From Methanomassiliicoccaceae archaeon (lineage in GTDB: Archaea; Thermoplasmatota; Thermoplasmata; Methanomassiliicoccales; Methanomethylophilaceae), in contig JAEEKU010000154.1 in assembly GCA_016282555.1 (NCBI GenBank), positions 1 through 33,821 on the forward strand: DNA of 33,821 nt. Reading direction: 5' to 3'. The translations under genes were made by a program, and so were the position numbers. Numbering within the stretch: the stretch's first letter is position 1; every line of letters starts with the position of its first letter. The notes below the pieces were generated by a model. That model did not search any database. It had not been told where the DNA came from and worked only from the letters and a program-made list of their open reading frames with translations. Positions 9,302 to 18,551 of the stretch are shown in pieces.

Positions 9302-10927
9302 ATGGGTATGGGAAACGCACCTATTATCATTCTCAAAGAAGGAACCAAGAGAGAAAGAGGCAAAGACGCCCAGTTCAACAACATCACCGCCGCCAAGGCG
9401 ATTTCCGACGCTGTAAGGAGCAGCCTCGGCCCCAGAGGAATGGACAAAATGCTCGTCGACTCCATGGGAGACGTCGTGATCACCAACGACGGAGTCACGA
9501 TCCTGAAGGAAATGGACGTGCAGCACCCCGCCGCGAAGATGCTCGTCGAGGTCGCCAAAACCCAGGACGCCGAGGTCGGAGACGGTACCACAACCTCCGT
9601 CATCCTCGCCGGAGAGCTTCTGAAAAAAGCGACGGATCTCATCGACGCCAACGTCCACCCCACGATCATCGCCAACGGATACAGGCTCGCGAACGAGAAG
9701 GCCCAGGAAGTTCTGAAGAACATCGCCAAGAAAGTCACCATCGACGACGAGGCGAACCTGAAGCTGATCGCCCAGACCGCGATGATCTCCAAATCCGTCA
9801 GCGGATCCAGAGAATATTTCGCGAACATGGTGGTCGATGCTGTAAAGACGGTCGTCGACAAGGACGCAGACGGAAAATACACCGTGGACCTGAAAAACAT
9901 CCAGACCGTCAAAAAGGCCGGGTCCAGAATGGACGAGTCCTACCTCGTCAAAGGCCTCATCATCGACAAAGAGCCCGTCCAGCCCTCGATGCCCAAATGC
10001 GTCAAGGATGCCAAAATCGCTCTCGTCGACGCCGCGTTCGAAGTCAAGAAAACCGAAATCGACGCGAAGATCCAGATCACCGACCCGGCTCAGATCTCCG
10101 CCTTCGTCGCCGAAGAGGAGAACATGCTCAGGGAGATGGTCGACAAGATCAAATCCACCGGAGCCAACGTCGTCTTCTGTCAGAAGGGAATCGACGACCT
10201 CGCGCAGCACTTCTTCTCCAAGGCCGGAATCTACGCCTGCCGCCGCGTGAAGAAATCCGACATGGAGAGGCTGGGAAGATCCACCGGAGCCAACATCATC
10301 AACAAGATCATGGAGATCGACGCCTCCGATCTCGGATACGCCGAGAAAGTCGAGCTCAAAAAGGTCGAGGACGAGGAGATGACCTTCATCACCGGCGTCA
10401 AGGACCCCAAGACCGTTTCCATCCTCGTCAGGGGAGGAACCAACCACGTGGCCGACGAAGTCGAGAGATCCCTCGTGGACGCCTGGTCCGTCGTAAAGGT
10501 CGCCATCGAAGACGGAATGATGGTTACCGGAGGAGGATCCACCGCGATGGAGATCGCCATGCAGCTCCGCGACTACGCCGCATCCGTCGGAGGAAGGGCC
10601 CAGATCGCTATCGAAGCCTACGCTTCCGCTATGGAAGTCATCCCCTCCACTCTCGCCGAGAACGCGGGACACGACCCCATCGATATCGTGATCGAGATGA
10701 GGAAACAGCACAAAGCCGGCAGGAAATACGACGGATTCAACCCCTACACCGGAAAAGTCGAAGACATGGCGGCGCTGAACGTCATCGAGCCCTACAGAAT
10801 AGGCAAACAGGCCATCAACTCCGCCACCGATGCGGCGATCATGATCCTCAGAATCGACGACGTCATCGCGGCCCGCGGAGGCGGCCAGCCCCAGGGCGGC
10901 GACATGCCCGGAATGGACGACGACTGA
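9302..10927 (+). CDS. Thermosome subunit (group II chaperonin, Hsp60 class)
   Basis: This 541-residue protein is standard thermosome length and folds proteins in a double-ring ATP-driven chamber in the cytosol. Visible marks include AVRSSLGPRGMDKMLVD and the ATP motif GDGTTTSVILAGELL, both in the N-terminal equatorial domain. The protease-like helical apical region lies in the middle, and GGGSTAMEIA lies in the C-terminal equatorial domain. The tail ends in a Gly/Met/Asp-rich GGDMPGMDDD as in other thermosomes. GGAGGA sits 8 bases before the ATG. It has its own promoter and potential operator, and it is followed by grpE-dnaK-dnaJ, so both folding systems are adjacent. Codon use is strongly biased to C-ending codons, as in highly expressed genes. 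Confidence 0.97.
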   Translation: MGMGNAPIIILKEGTKRERGKDAQFNNITAAKAISDAVRSSLGPRGMDKMLVDSMGDVVITNDGVTILKEMDVQHPAAKMLVEVAKTQDAEVGDGTTTSVILAGELLKKATDLIDANVHPTIIANGYRLANEKAQEVLKNIAKKVTIDDEANLKLIAQTAMISKSVSGSREYFANMVVDAVKTVVDKDADGKYTVDLKNIQTVKKAGSRMDESYLVKGLIIDKEPVQPSMPKCVKDAKIALVDAAFEVKKTEIDAKIQITDPAQISAFVAEEENMLREMVDKIKSTGANVVFCQKGIDDLAQHFFSKAGIYACRRVKKSDMERLGRSTGANIINKIMEIDASDLGYAEKVELKKVEDEEMTFITGVKDPKTVSILVRGGTNHVADEVERSLVDAWSVVKVAIEDGMMVTGGGSTAMEIAMQLRDYAASVGGRAQIAIEAYASAMEVIPSTLAENAGHDPIDIVIEMRKQHKAGRKYDGFNPYTGKVEDMAALNVIEPYRIGKQAINSATDAAIMILRIDDVIAARGGGQPQGGDMPGMDDD

Positions 10928-10941
10928 AACCCGAACCTGTA

Positions 10942-10961
10942 ACGGGGGCTCAGTCCCCCGT
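10942..10961. terminator. GC-rich hairpin between the thermosome gene and grpE
   Basis: ACGGGGG and CCCCCGT form a 7-bp stem with a CTCAGT loop. It lies 14 bp after the thermosome TGA and directly before the grpE TATA box. It could end thermosome transcription, although no clear U-run follows, or act as an operator. Confidence 0.45.
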
Positions 10962-10962
10962 G

Positions 10963-10973
10963 TATTTATATTA
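10963..10973 (+). promoter_or_regulatory. TATA box of the grpE-dnaK-dnaJ operon
   Basis: TATTTATATTA is centred about 27 bp upstream of the GTG start of grpE. The predicted mRNA begins at or very near the start codon. Confidence 0.55.
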
Positions 10974-10994
10974 CGACTAACGAAGGCGACATCC

Positions 10995-11504
10995 GTGACT
11001 GACGAGTCTAAAGAGAAAAAAGAATCCTCCGCGGAAAAAGAGACCTGCGGGGAAGAGGCCGGGAAGGATGCTCTGGCGGAAGCCGAAGCCAAAGCGGAGA
11101 AATATCTGGATATGGCGAGAAGGATCCAGGCCGACTTCGACAATTACCGCAAAAGAACCGAGCGCGACAACGCCGAATTCCGCAAATTCGCCTGTTCCTC
11201 CATAATCACGGACCTCCTGACAGTGGTTGACGATCTCGACCGCGCTCTGGGCTACGCCGGAGAGGAGAACGAATTCGTGGTCGGCATACGCGGCGTCAGA
11301 TCGAATTTCATGAAAATCCTGGAATCCAACGGTCTGAAGGAGATTCCCTCGGAAGGCGATTTCAACCCCGATTTCCATGAAGCGCTGTGTATGGTGGAAG
11401 GCGAAGAAGACGGGAAGATTGCTGAGGTATTCCAGAAGGGATACACTCTCAACGGCAGAGTTCTGAGGTTCAGCAAAGTCAAAGTCACAAAGAAAACATC
11501 TTAA
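10995..11504 (+). CDS. grpE: GrpE nucleotide exchange factor
   Basis: This 169-residue GrpE releases ADP from DnaK. It has a charged, disordered N-terminal 30 residues, a long dimerising helix ([26 protein letters not shown]), the helical [12 protein letters not shown] segment, and the C-terminal beta domain with FNPDFHEAL and [20 protein letters not shown] (given in part). The start codon is GTG at 10995. A GAAGG lies 8 bases upstream, but the TATA spacing also allows a leaderless start. The gene stops with TAA and dnaK follows after about 20 bases, so the two form one operon. Confidence 0.95.
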   Translation: MTDESKEKKESSAEKETCGEEAGKDALAEAEAKAEKYLDMARRIQADFDNYRKRTERDNAEFRKFACSSIITDLLTVVDDLDRALGYAGEENEFVVGIRGVRSNFMKILESNGLKEIPSEGDFNPDFHEALCMVEGEEDGKIAEVFQKGYTLNGRVLRFSKVKVTKKTS

Positions 11505-11525
11505 GATAAAAGCAGGTGAGCAGAA

Positions 11526-13391
<1,866 letters not shown>

Positions 13392-13402
13392 GGTGTCCGG
13401 AA

Positions 13403-14539
13403 ATGCCGAGAGACTACTACGAGGTGCTTGGCGTCGACAAATCCGCCGATGCCGATGCGATCAAAAAGGCCTACAGGAACATGGCCAAGAAATACCATCC
13501 TGACGTCTCGACGGAGCCCAAGGATGTCGCCGAAGCCAAGTTCAAAGAGATATCTGAGGCCTACGAGGTCCTCTCGGATCCGGAGAAAAGGAAACTGTAC
13601 GATCAGTACGGATTCGACGGAGTGAAGCAGCAGTTCGGACAGGACGGCTTCACCTGGGACGACTTCACCCGCGCCGACGACATAAGCGACATCTTCGGAG
13701 ATATCTTCTCGGATATCTTCGGAGGGGGCAGGCGGAACAGATCCCGCAGTTCGTCGCAGGCGGGAGAATCTCTCAGATACGATCTGGAGATCACGCTGAA
13801 AGACGTTCTGGAAGGGAAGAAAGCAAGTCTCGACGTGCCTCACACCGTTTCCTGCCAGGCCTGCAAAGGCACCGGAGGAAAGGACGGAAACGTCAGCACC
13901 TGCAAGACATGCGGCGGGCAGGGACAAGTCCAGTCCGTGTCCCGCACTCCCTTCGGAAATATGATTTCGGTGAAGGATTGTCCCGACTGCCGCGGAACCG
14001 GAAAGAGCTACGCCGAGAAATGCCCGCATTGCCGCGGAACCGGAAGAACCACGAAGGAATCCCACATAAATCTGAACATTCCGAAAGGAGTGGAGGACGG
14101 CATGAAGCTGAGGGTTTCCGGAGAGGGGAACGCCGGGATCAACGGAGGCCCGTCCGGAGATCTGTTCGTGGTCGTCCATGTCAAAGAGGATAAGACGTTC
14201 GATCGCGACGGGAGCAACCTGTGGACCGGAATCGTCACCACGTATCCGAAGCTCGTGCTCGGAGGAGAGGAATCCGTAAAGACCCTGGAAGGGGAGAACG
14301 CGGTTCTCACCATACCTCCGGGGACTCAGGTCGGAACCGTGCTCAGAATCCAGGGCAAAGGGCTTCCGAGACTCAATTCCTCGCTCAGAGGGGATCTCCT
14401 GGTGAGAGTCACCATCGAAGTCCCGAAGAAGGTTTCCGAAGAGGAGCGCGATCTTCTGCGCAGACTCGACGATACCGCCGGTTCGAGACCTAAAAAGAAA
14501 TCCTCCATCCGCAAGAAGCTCGACGATATAATCAGCTGA
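13403..14539 (+). CDS. dnaJ: DnaJ (Hsp40) co-chaperone
   Basis: This is a type I DnaJ of 378 residues. The J-domain has DYYEVLGVDKSADADAIKKAYR and the HPD motif (KKYHPDV). A short Gly/Phe/Asp-rich linker has DIFGDIFSDIFGG repeats. Four CxxCxGxG zinc repeats follow (CQACKGTG, CKTCGGQG, CPDCRGTG, CPHCRGTG), then the C-terminal peptide-binding domains. I chose the ATG at 13403 because GAGGTG lies 7 bases upstream and homologues start at MPRDYYEV. An in-frame ATG at 13388 overlapping the dnaK stop is less likely. The operon ends with the hairpin at 14598-14618. Confidence 0.96.
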   Translation: MPRDYYEVLGVDKSADADAIKKAYRNMAKKYHPDVSTEPKDVAEAKFKEISEAYEVLSDPEKRKLYDQYGFDGVKQQFGQDGFTWDDFTRADDISDIFGDIFSDIFGGGRRNRSRSSSQAGESLRYDLEITLKDVLEGKKASLDVPHTVSCQACKGTGGKDGNVSTCKTCGGQGQVQSVSRTPFGNMISVKDCPDCRGTGKSYAEKCPHCRGTGRTTKESHINLNIPKGVEDGMKLRVSGEGNAGINGGPSGDLFVVVHVKEDKTFDRDGSNLWTGIVTTYPKLVLGGEESVKTLEGENAVLTIPPGTQVGTVLRIQGKGLPRLNSSLRGDLLVRVTIEVPKKVSEEERDLLRRLDDTAGSRPKKKSSIRKKLDDIIS

Positions 14540-14597
14540 CTGCTGTATTGCCGGGCTTTGCAAACCTTTTGACTCTTACCGTCCTTCAAGGACTTCA

Positions 14598-14618
14598 GGG
14601 GACCGGGCCCCGGTTCCC
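14598..14618 (+). terminator. Hairpin terminator of the grpE-dnaK-dnaJ operon
   Basis: GGGGACCGG (14598-14606) pairs with CCGGTTCCC (14610-14618), including one G-T pair, around a 3-nt loop. TTCTCTTTCC follows. Confidence 0.6.
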
Positions 14619-14643
14619 TTCTCTTTCCGTATCGGGACTAAAG

Positions 14644-14655
14644 AATTATTAATAG
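14644..14655 (+). promoter_or_regulatory. TATA box of the double-zinc-ribbon gene
   Basis: AATTATTAATAG is centred about 31 bp upstream of the ATG at 14681, which predicts a leader of only a few bases. Confidence 0.45.
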
Positions 14656-14680
14656 CTGATACCGGGATTCGTCTGCGGGG

Positions 14681-15664
14681 ATGAACGTGGGTCTTTTCGA
14701 CAAAGTTATCAAAGACGCTACAAAAAGCCTGCAGGACGCCGTGAACAAGAAAGCCGAAGAGGCGATCGAATCCGAAGTCGGAAAAGCCGTGGACGAAACC
14801 GTTGACAAAATCGCCGAAGAGACGACTGGCAAAACTGTCAGCGAAGCCGCCGGAGCCGTTTCCGCCGGAGCGGCGGAGGCATCGGACGAACTGGGTTCCG
14901 CCCTCAAGGATCTTAATTCCGCCATAAAGGACCTGAATACGGCTATGGCGGAGGCGGAAGAGGCGACCAAAGACATAACTCCGGAACAGTGGGATCAGGC
15001 TACCTCCACGCTGGAGCGCATGGCGATGGATAAACTGAAGACCATGCACCTGTGCCTCAAATGCGACAAGCCGTTCAAAGGAGATCTGAAATTCTGTCCG
15101 GAATGCGGCTCCAGACTGACGGAAAAGTCCGTGCTGGAACTCGGCCAGTGCACGAAATGCGGAAAACAGAACGATCTCGGCGCCGAATTCTGCACCGAAT
15201 GCTCCGCGAAGCTCCCGTACAAAGAACTGCTGGAAGAGGAGGAGCGCAGAAAGGACGAACTGGTTCTGGACAGATGGAGGAAAGAGCTCCCCTGGTTCCC
15301 CGTATGGGAGTGCGGGGGAAAGCAGTTCGATCTCTCCGAACTGGAGGAAGGCAGGTATTATTTCAGTTCGTGGTTTGACGGAGACGTTTCAGCTTCAAAG
15401 AAATCCGTTCAGGATTACACCAGACGCCTGAAGGAGAACGGTTTCCATACCGCCGGGAAATATCCCGGAGACCAGCACCTCTACAAGAAGATCGACGGCG
15501 TAGTCTACCATGCGGATCTGGAGCACTGTTTCGAGGGAGATGAAGAGACTCCTTCCTTCTATTTCCTGATAAACGACGAACCCACCGGCGGATACGACTA
15601 CGTCCCGCCGGAACCCAAAAAGAAACCGTCCGGAGGAGGACTCTTCGGATCCATATTCAAATAA
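14681..15664 (+). CDS. Double-zinc-ribbon protein with helical N-terminus, function unknown
   Basis: This 327-residue protein has three parts. Residues 1-115 are Ala/Glu/Asp/Lys-rich helix, likely coiled coil, starting MNVGLFDKVIKDATKSLQ. Two zinc ribbons follow at C125/C128/C139/C142 and C157/C160/C171/C174. A C-terminal domain (about 190-300) contains PWFPVWECGGKQFDLSELEEG and LKENGFHTAGKYPGDQHLYKK, ahead of a Pro/Lys/Gly-rich tail. I do not recognise the C-terminal domain. It has its own promoter after the dnaJ terminator and ends in a good terminator, so it is a single-gene unit. The zinc-ribbon-plus-helix style resembles proteins of the SPFH and GTPase loci in this window, but a shared role is only a guess. 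Confidence 0.85.
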   Translation: MNVGLFDKVIKDATKSLQDAVNKKAEEAIESEVGKAVDETVDKIAEETTGKTVSEAAGAVSAGAAEASDELGSALKDLNSAIKDLNTAMAEAEEATKDITPEQWDQATSTLERMAMDKLKTMHLCLKCDKPFKGDLKFCPECGSRLTEKSVLELGQCTKCGKQNDLGAEFCTECSAKLPYKELLEEEERRKDELVLDRWRKELPWFPVWECGGKQFDLSELEEGRYYFSSWFDGDVSASKKSVQDYTRRLKENGFHTAGKYPGDQHLYKKIDGVVYHADLEHCFEGDEETPSFYFLINDEPTGGYDYVPPEPKKKPSGGGLFGSIFK

Positions 15665-15672
15665 ACCCTTCC

Positions 15673-15691
15673 GGGGATCCCGCCGATCCCC
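15673..15691 (+). terminator. Hairpin terminator of the double-zinc-ribbon gene
   Basis: GGGGATC (15673-15679) and GATCCCC (15685-15691) form a perfect stem with a 5-nt loop, followed by TCTTTATCTT. Confidence 0.7.
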
Positions 15692-15744
15692 TCTTTATCT
15701 TAAACAGCCGGCAGAAGAAAACCGCGCTTCCGGCGGTGATAAGA

Positions 15745-15829
15745 TGGCGCCGAGGGAGAGATTCGAACTCCCGAGGATTGCTCCAGCGGTTTTCGAGACC
15801 GCCGCCATACCGGGCTTGGCTACCTCGGC
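15745..15829 (-). tRNA. tRNA-Ser (anticodon CGA), CCA encoded
   Basis: On the minus strand the acceptor GCCGAGG pairs with CCTCGGC, followed by G73 and an encoded CCA. The anticodon stem GCGGT/ACCGC holds the loop CTCGAAA, so the anticodon is CGA. A long variable arm (class II) and a GTTCGAAT T loop are present. Protein-like frames crossing this tRNA are spurious. Confidence 0.93.
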
Positions 15830-15850
15830 TTCGCCGTTGCTATAGGATTA

Positions 15851-15862
15851 CATTATTTAATG
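15851..15862. promoter_or_regulatory. Near-symmetric TATA element shared by tRNA-Ser and proA
   Basis: CATTATTTAATG reads as a TATA-like box on both strands. Its centre is about 27 bp from the 5' end of tRNA-Ser (15829, minus) and about 27 bp from the proA ATG (15883, plus). Transcription in both directions could start from one element. Confidence 0.5.
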
Positions 15863-15882
15863 TCTTTGACGTTGGGTGGCCC

Positions 15883-17199
15883 ATGTCCGATCTGATATCA
15901 GAGATTAAGGCTGCCAAAACCGCTTCGGTTTCCATGTCGGTTCTGGAAACGGAAACGAAGAACGATGCCCTGAGGGCGATGGCGGCCGCATTGGATTCGG
16001 AGAGAACCGCGATTCTCGAGGCTAACCGGAAAGATATCGAGGAGAACCGCCCGCTTGTGGAATCGGGGGAAATGTCGGGATCCATGTTCAAGCGCCTCAT
16101 CATAGACGATTCCAAGATCGACGCCATGATCGCCGGGATAAACGATGTGGCCGGACTGGAGGATCCCGTGTGGAAAACCATGTCCTCTCTTGAGCTGGAC
16201 GATAATCTTACGCTCTATCAGATGAGCTGCCCCATCGGAATGCTCGGAGTGATATTCGAATCGCGCCCCGATGTCGTCCCCCAGATAATGTCTCTCTGTC
16301 TGAAATCCGGAAATTCGGTCGCGTTTAAAGGAGGAAAAGAGGCTAAAGAATCCATACGCGCCCTGTTCTCCGTTCTGAAGAGCGCGGCGGAATCGGCGGG
16401 CGTCCCGGGAGACGCTTTCGTGCTTATGGAATCCAGATCGGATATAGATTCCATCCTGGGCCTTCACGATTACATCGATCTTCTCATTCCCAGAGGATCG
16501 AATTCTTTCGTCAGATACATTCAGGAGCATACGAAAATACCAGTGCTGGGACATGCGGCGGGGATATGCCACGTATACGTGGACTGCGACTGCGATATGA
16601 AGATGGCCGAAACCGTGACCGTAGATTCCAAAACCCAGTATCCGGCGGTATGCAACGCGGCGGAGACGCTGCTGGTGCATTCCGAAATCGCCGGAACCTT
16701 CGTCCCGCTCATCGCGGATGCCCTGCGGAAGAAGAACGTCGAGATAAGAGGGGATGAAACCGTATGCAGGCTTGTGCCCTTCGCCGTTCCCGCCTCCGTA
16801 TCCGACTGGGACACCGAATACGGGGATCTCATAATCTCGGTTAAAACCGTAGATTCGCTGGAGGAAGCGATAGATTTCATAAACAGGCACAGCTCCCGCC
16901 ACACCGACGTAATAATCACTTCGGACAACAGAAAAGCGGCCGTATTCGCGAGATCCGTGGATTCCGCGGATGTTTTCATCAACGCTTCTTCGAGATTCGC
17001 GGACGGGTACAGGTTCGGCAAAGGAGCGGAAGTCGGTATAAGCACCAATAAAATCCATTCCCGCGGACCCGTCGGAATGGAGGGACTCATGATTTACAAA
17101 TACGTCCTGATAGGAAACGGACAGATCGTCGCCGATTATACCGGAAGCGGCGCCAAAAAGTTTTCGCATGTGAAAACCGGTAAAAAATACCCTCTCTGA
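15883..17199 (+). CDS. proA: Gamma-glutamyl phosphate reductase
   Basis: The 438-residue ProA reduces gamma-glutamyl phosphate with NADPH to glutamate semialdehyde in proline synthesis. It shows the aldehyde-dehydrogenase-like fold marks CPIGMLGVIFESRPDV, LKSGNSVAFKGGKEA, DLLIPRGSNSFVRYIQ, and the catalytic cysteine in YPAVCNAAETLLVH near residue 260. C-terminal NASSRFADGYRFGKGAEVGIST (given in part) is typical of the family. I chose the ATG at 15883. A frame extending upstream through tRNA-Ser is rejected. GGGTGG precedes the ATG closely, but the TATA spacing suggests a leaderless mRNA. proB follows 9 bases later. Confidence 0.96.
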   Translation: MSDLISEIKAAKTASVSMSVLETETKNDALRAMAAALDSERTAILEANRKDIEENRPLVESGEMSGSMFKRLIIDDSKIDAMIAGINDVAGLEDPVWKTMSSLELDDNLTLYQMSCPIGMLGVIFESRPDVVPQIMSLCLKSGNSVAFKGGKEAKESIRALFSVLKSAAESAGVPGDAFVLMESRSDIDSILGLHDYIDLLIPRGSNSFVRYIQEHTKIPVLGHAAGICHVYVDCDCDMKMAETVTVDSKTQYPAVCNAAETLLVHSEIAGTFVPLIADALRKKNVEIRGDETVCRLVPFAVPASVSDWDTEYGDLIISVKTVDSLEEAIDFINRHSSRHTDVIITSDNRKAAVFARSVDSADVFINASSRFADGYRFGKGAEVGISTNKIHSRGPVGMEGLMIYKYVLIGNGQIVADYTGSGAKKFSHVKTGKKYPL

Positions 17200-17208
17200 G
17201 GAAAAAAC

Positions 17209-18324
17209 ATGTCAAGGAAAGAGCTTCTCGGCGATGTCAGACGCGTCGTGATAAAGGTAGGAACCACCTCTCTCATAAAAGACGGCGCCGTATCGTCCGA
17301 TTTTATGGATTCCCTGGCGGAACAGGTTTCCCGCCTGCGCGAAGAGGGACGCGAAGTTCTGATAGTCACGTCCGGAGCTGTGGGAATAGGCCTGAAGGCT
17401 ATGGGGGTCAGACCCAAACCGAACGAGATGCCCATCAGACAGGCGGCCGCGTCGGTCGGACAGAGCATTCTGATGCAGAAATGGTCGGAAAGCTTTCAGA
17501 AGTACGGGATACTCACCGCCCAGGTCCTCCTCACTCTGGACGTTTACTCTGACAGGGAAAGCGCCATCAATCTCAACAACACCATAGAATCCCTCATTTC
17601 GAACGGAGTGGTGCCTATCTTCAACGAAAACGATGCGGTGTGCATCACGGAAATAAAATTCGGCGACAACGACACTCTTTCAGCGATAATAGCCAGCAGA
17701 GCGGATGCGGATCTTCTGATCATACTGTCGGATATCGACGGATTATACGACAGCAACCCGGGCCGCAACAAGAATGCGAAATTCATACCCGTCGTCCGCG
17801 GAGTGGATGATTCCATCAGAGCGATGGCGGGCGACTCGGAATCCGGACTGGGAACCGGGGGAATGAAAACCAAACTGGATGCGGCGGTGATCTGCGGGGA
17901 ATCCGGATGCAATATGATCATCGCCTCCAGCAGAGCCTACGGCGTAGCCTACCGCGCGGCGGCGGGAGACGAGATCGGAACCCTGTTCCTTTCCGGAAAT
18001 GAAATTTCCAAAAAGCGCAGATGGATCAGATCGGCCCATCCCTCAGGCCGCATTTATATAGATTCGGGCGCGAAGGATGCGGTTCTGAACCATAAATCCC
18101 TGCTTCCTGTGGGAATCGTGAGAATCGAGGGCGACTTCGGAAAAGGAGACGTCGCCGATATCGTATCGGACGGCGCCGTCATAGCCAAAGGCATAGTTAG
18201 CTACAGTTCCAAAGAACTCGCTTCCATCGCCGGAAGAAAAAGCCATGAGATCGAAAAACTTCTCGGATACAGAGGGCACAGCGACGCCGTGATATCCGAG
18301 AATATGGTTCTTCTGGTTTCGTAA
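17209..18324 (+). CDS. proB: Glutamate 5-kinase with PUA domain
   Basis: This 371-residue ProB phosphorylates glutamate, the first step of proline synthesis. The amino-acid kinase domain has VVIKVGTTSLIKDG, IVTSGAVGIGLKAM, FNENDAV, LSDIDGLYDSNP and the GLGTGGMKTKLDAA motif. A C-terminal PUA domain (about residues 275-360, with GRIYIDSGAKDAVLNHKSLLPVGI, given in part) matches the long form of ProB, which is often feedback-inhibited by proline. It follows proA by 9 bases, so the two steps are encoded together. No proC is seen nearby. The stop TAA is followed by a hairpin shared with the converging gene. Confidence 0.96.
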   Translation: MSRKELLGDVRRVVIKVGTTSLIKDGAVSSDFMDSLAEQVSRLREEGREVLIVTSGAVGIGLKAMGVRPKPNEMPIRQAAASVGQSILMQKWSESFQKYGILTAQVLLTLDVYSDRESAINLNNTIESLISNGVVPIFNENDAVCITEIKFGDNDTLSAIIASRADADLLIILSDIDGLYDSNPGRNKNAKFIPVVRGVDDSIRAMAGDSESGLGTGGMKTKLDAAVICGESGCNMIIASSRAYGVAYRAAAGDEIGTLFLSGNEISKKRRWIRSAHPSGRIYIDSGAKDAVLNHKSLLPVGIVRIEGDFGKGDVADIVSDGAVIAKGIVSYSSKELASIAGRKSHEIEKLLGYRGHSDAVISENMVLLVS

Positions 18325-18331
18325 AGGGACG

Positions 18332-18345
18332 GCCCCTTGCGGGGC
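18332..18345. terminator. Hairpin between converging proB and the small membrane gene
   Basis: GCCCC (18332-18336) and GGGGC (18341-18345) form a short stem with a TTGC loop, lying exactly between the two stop codons. T-rich sequence lies to the right. Confidence 0.5.
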
Positions 18346-18546
18346 TCATTCTTTGATTTTTCCGTATTTCTGATCGTATTTCTTTTCTATGAGATAAAAA
18401 AATACGAATATATCCGCGAATCCTATGATCAGAGGAATGAATGCCAGATTTACATCGTCGGTATTCCTTTCGATGTAAGCCATGGCGATTCCGAGCAGAA
18501 CGGCGATGATTCCGGCTGCGGCTATACACATGTCGGTTTTTTCCAT
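18346..18546 (-). CDS. Small two-helix membrane protein linked to the symporter
   Basis: This 66-residue protein has two hydrophobic segments (about residues 6-24 and 35-53) and a charged C-terminus KKYDQKYGKIKE. I do not recognise a family. I chose the ATG at 18546 because GGGAG lies 8 bases upstream. An ATG five codons earlier would overlap the symporter stop and lose that site. It begins 5 bases after the symporter gene ends, so it is almost certainly cotranscribed. An accessory subunit role is inference, based on small proteins paired with several sodium symporter families. Confidence 0.72.
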   Translation of the reverse strand: MEKTDMCIAAAGIIAVLLGIAMAYIERNTDDVNLAFIPLIIGFADIFVFFYLIEKKYDQKYGKIKE

Positions 18547-18551
18547 ACGAA

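Noticed and set aside
9206-11143. A 645-residue open frame antisense to the thermosome gene
   Set aside because: It arises from the strong codon bias of the thermosome gene (few TTA, CTA or TCA triplets), has a repetitive Gly/Val/Asp/Leu composition and crosses a promoter.
15736-15882. N-terminal extension of ProA
   Set aside because: It translates across tRNA-Ser, giving the familiar spurious RRGRDSNSRG-like peptide. ProA homologues start near 15883.
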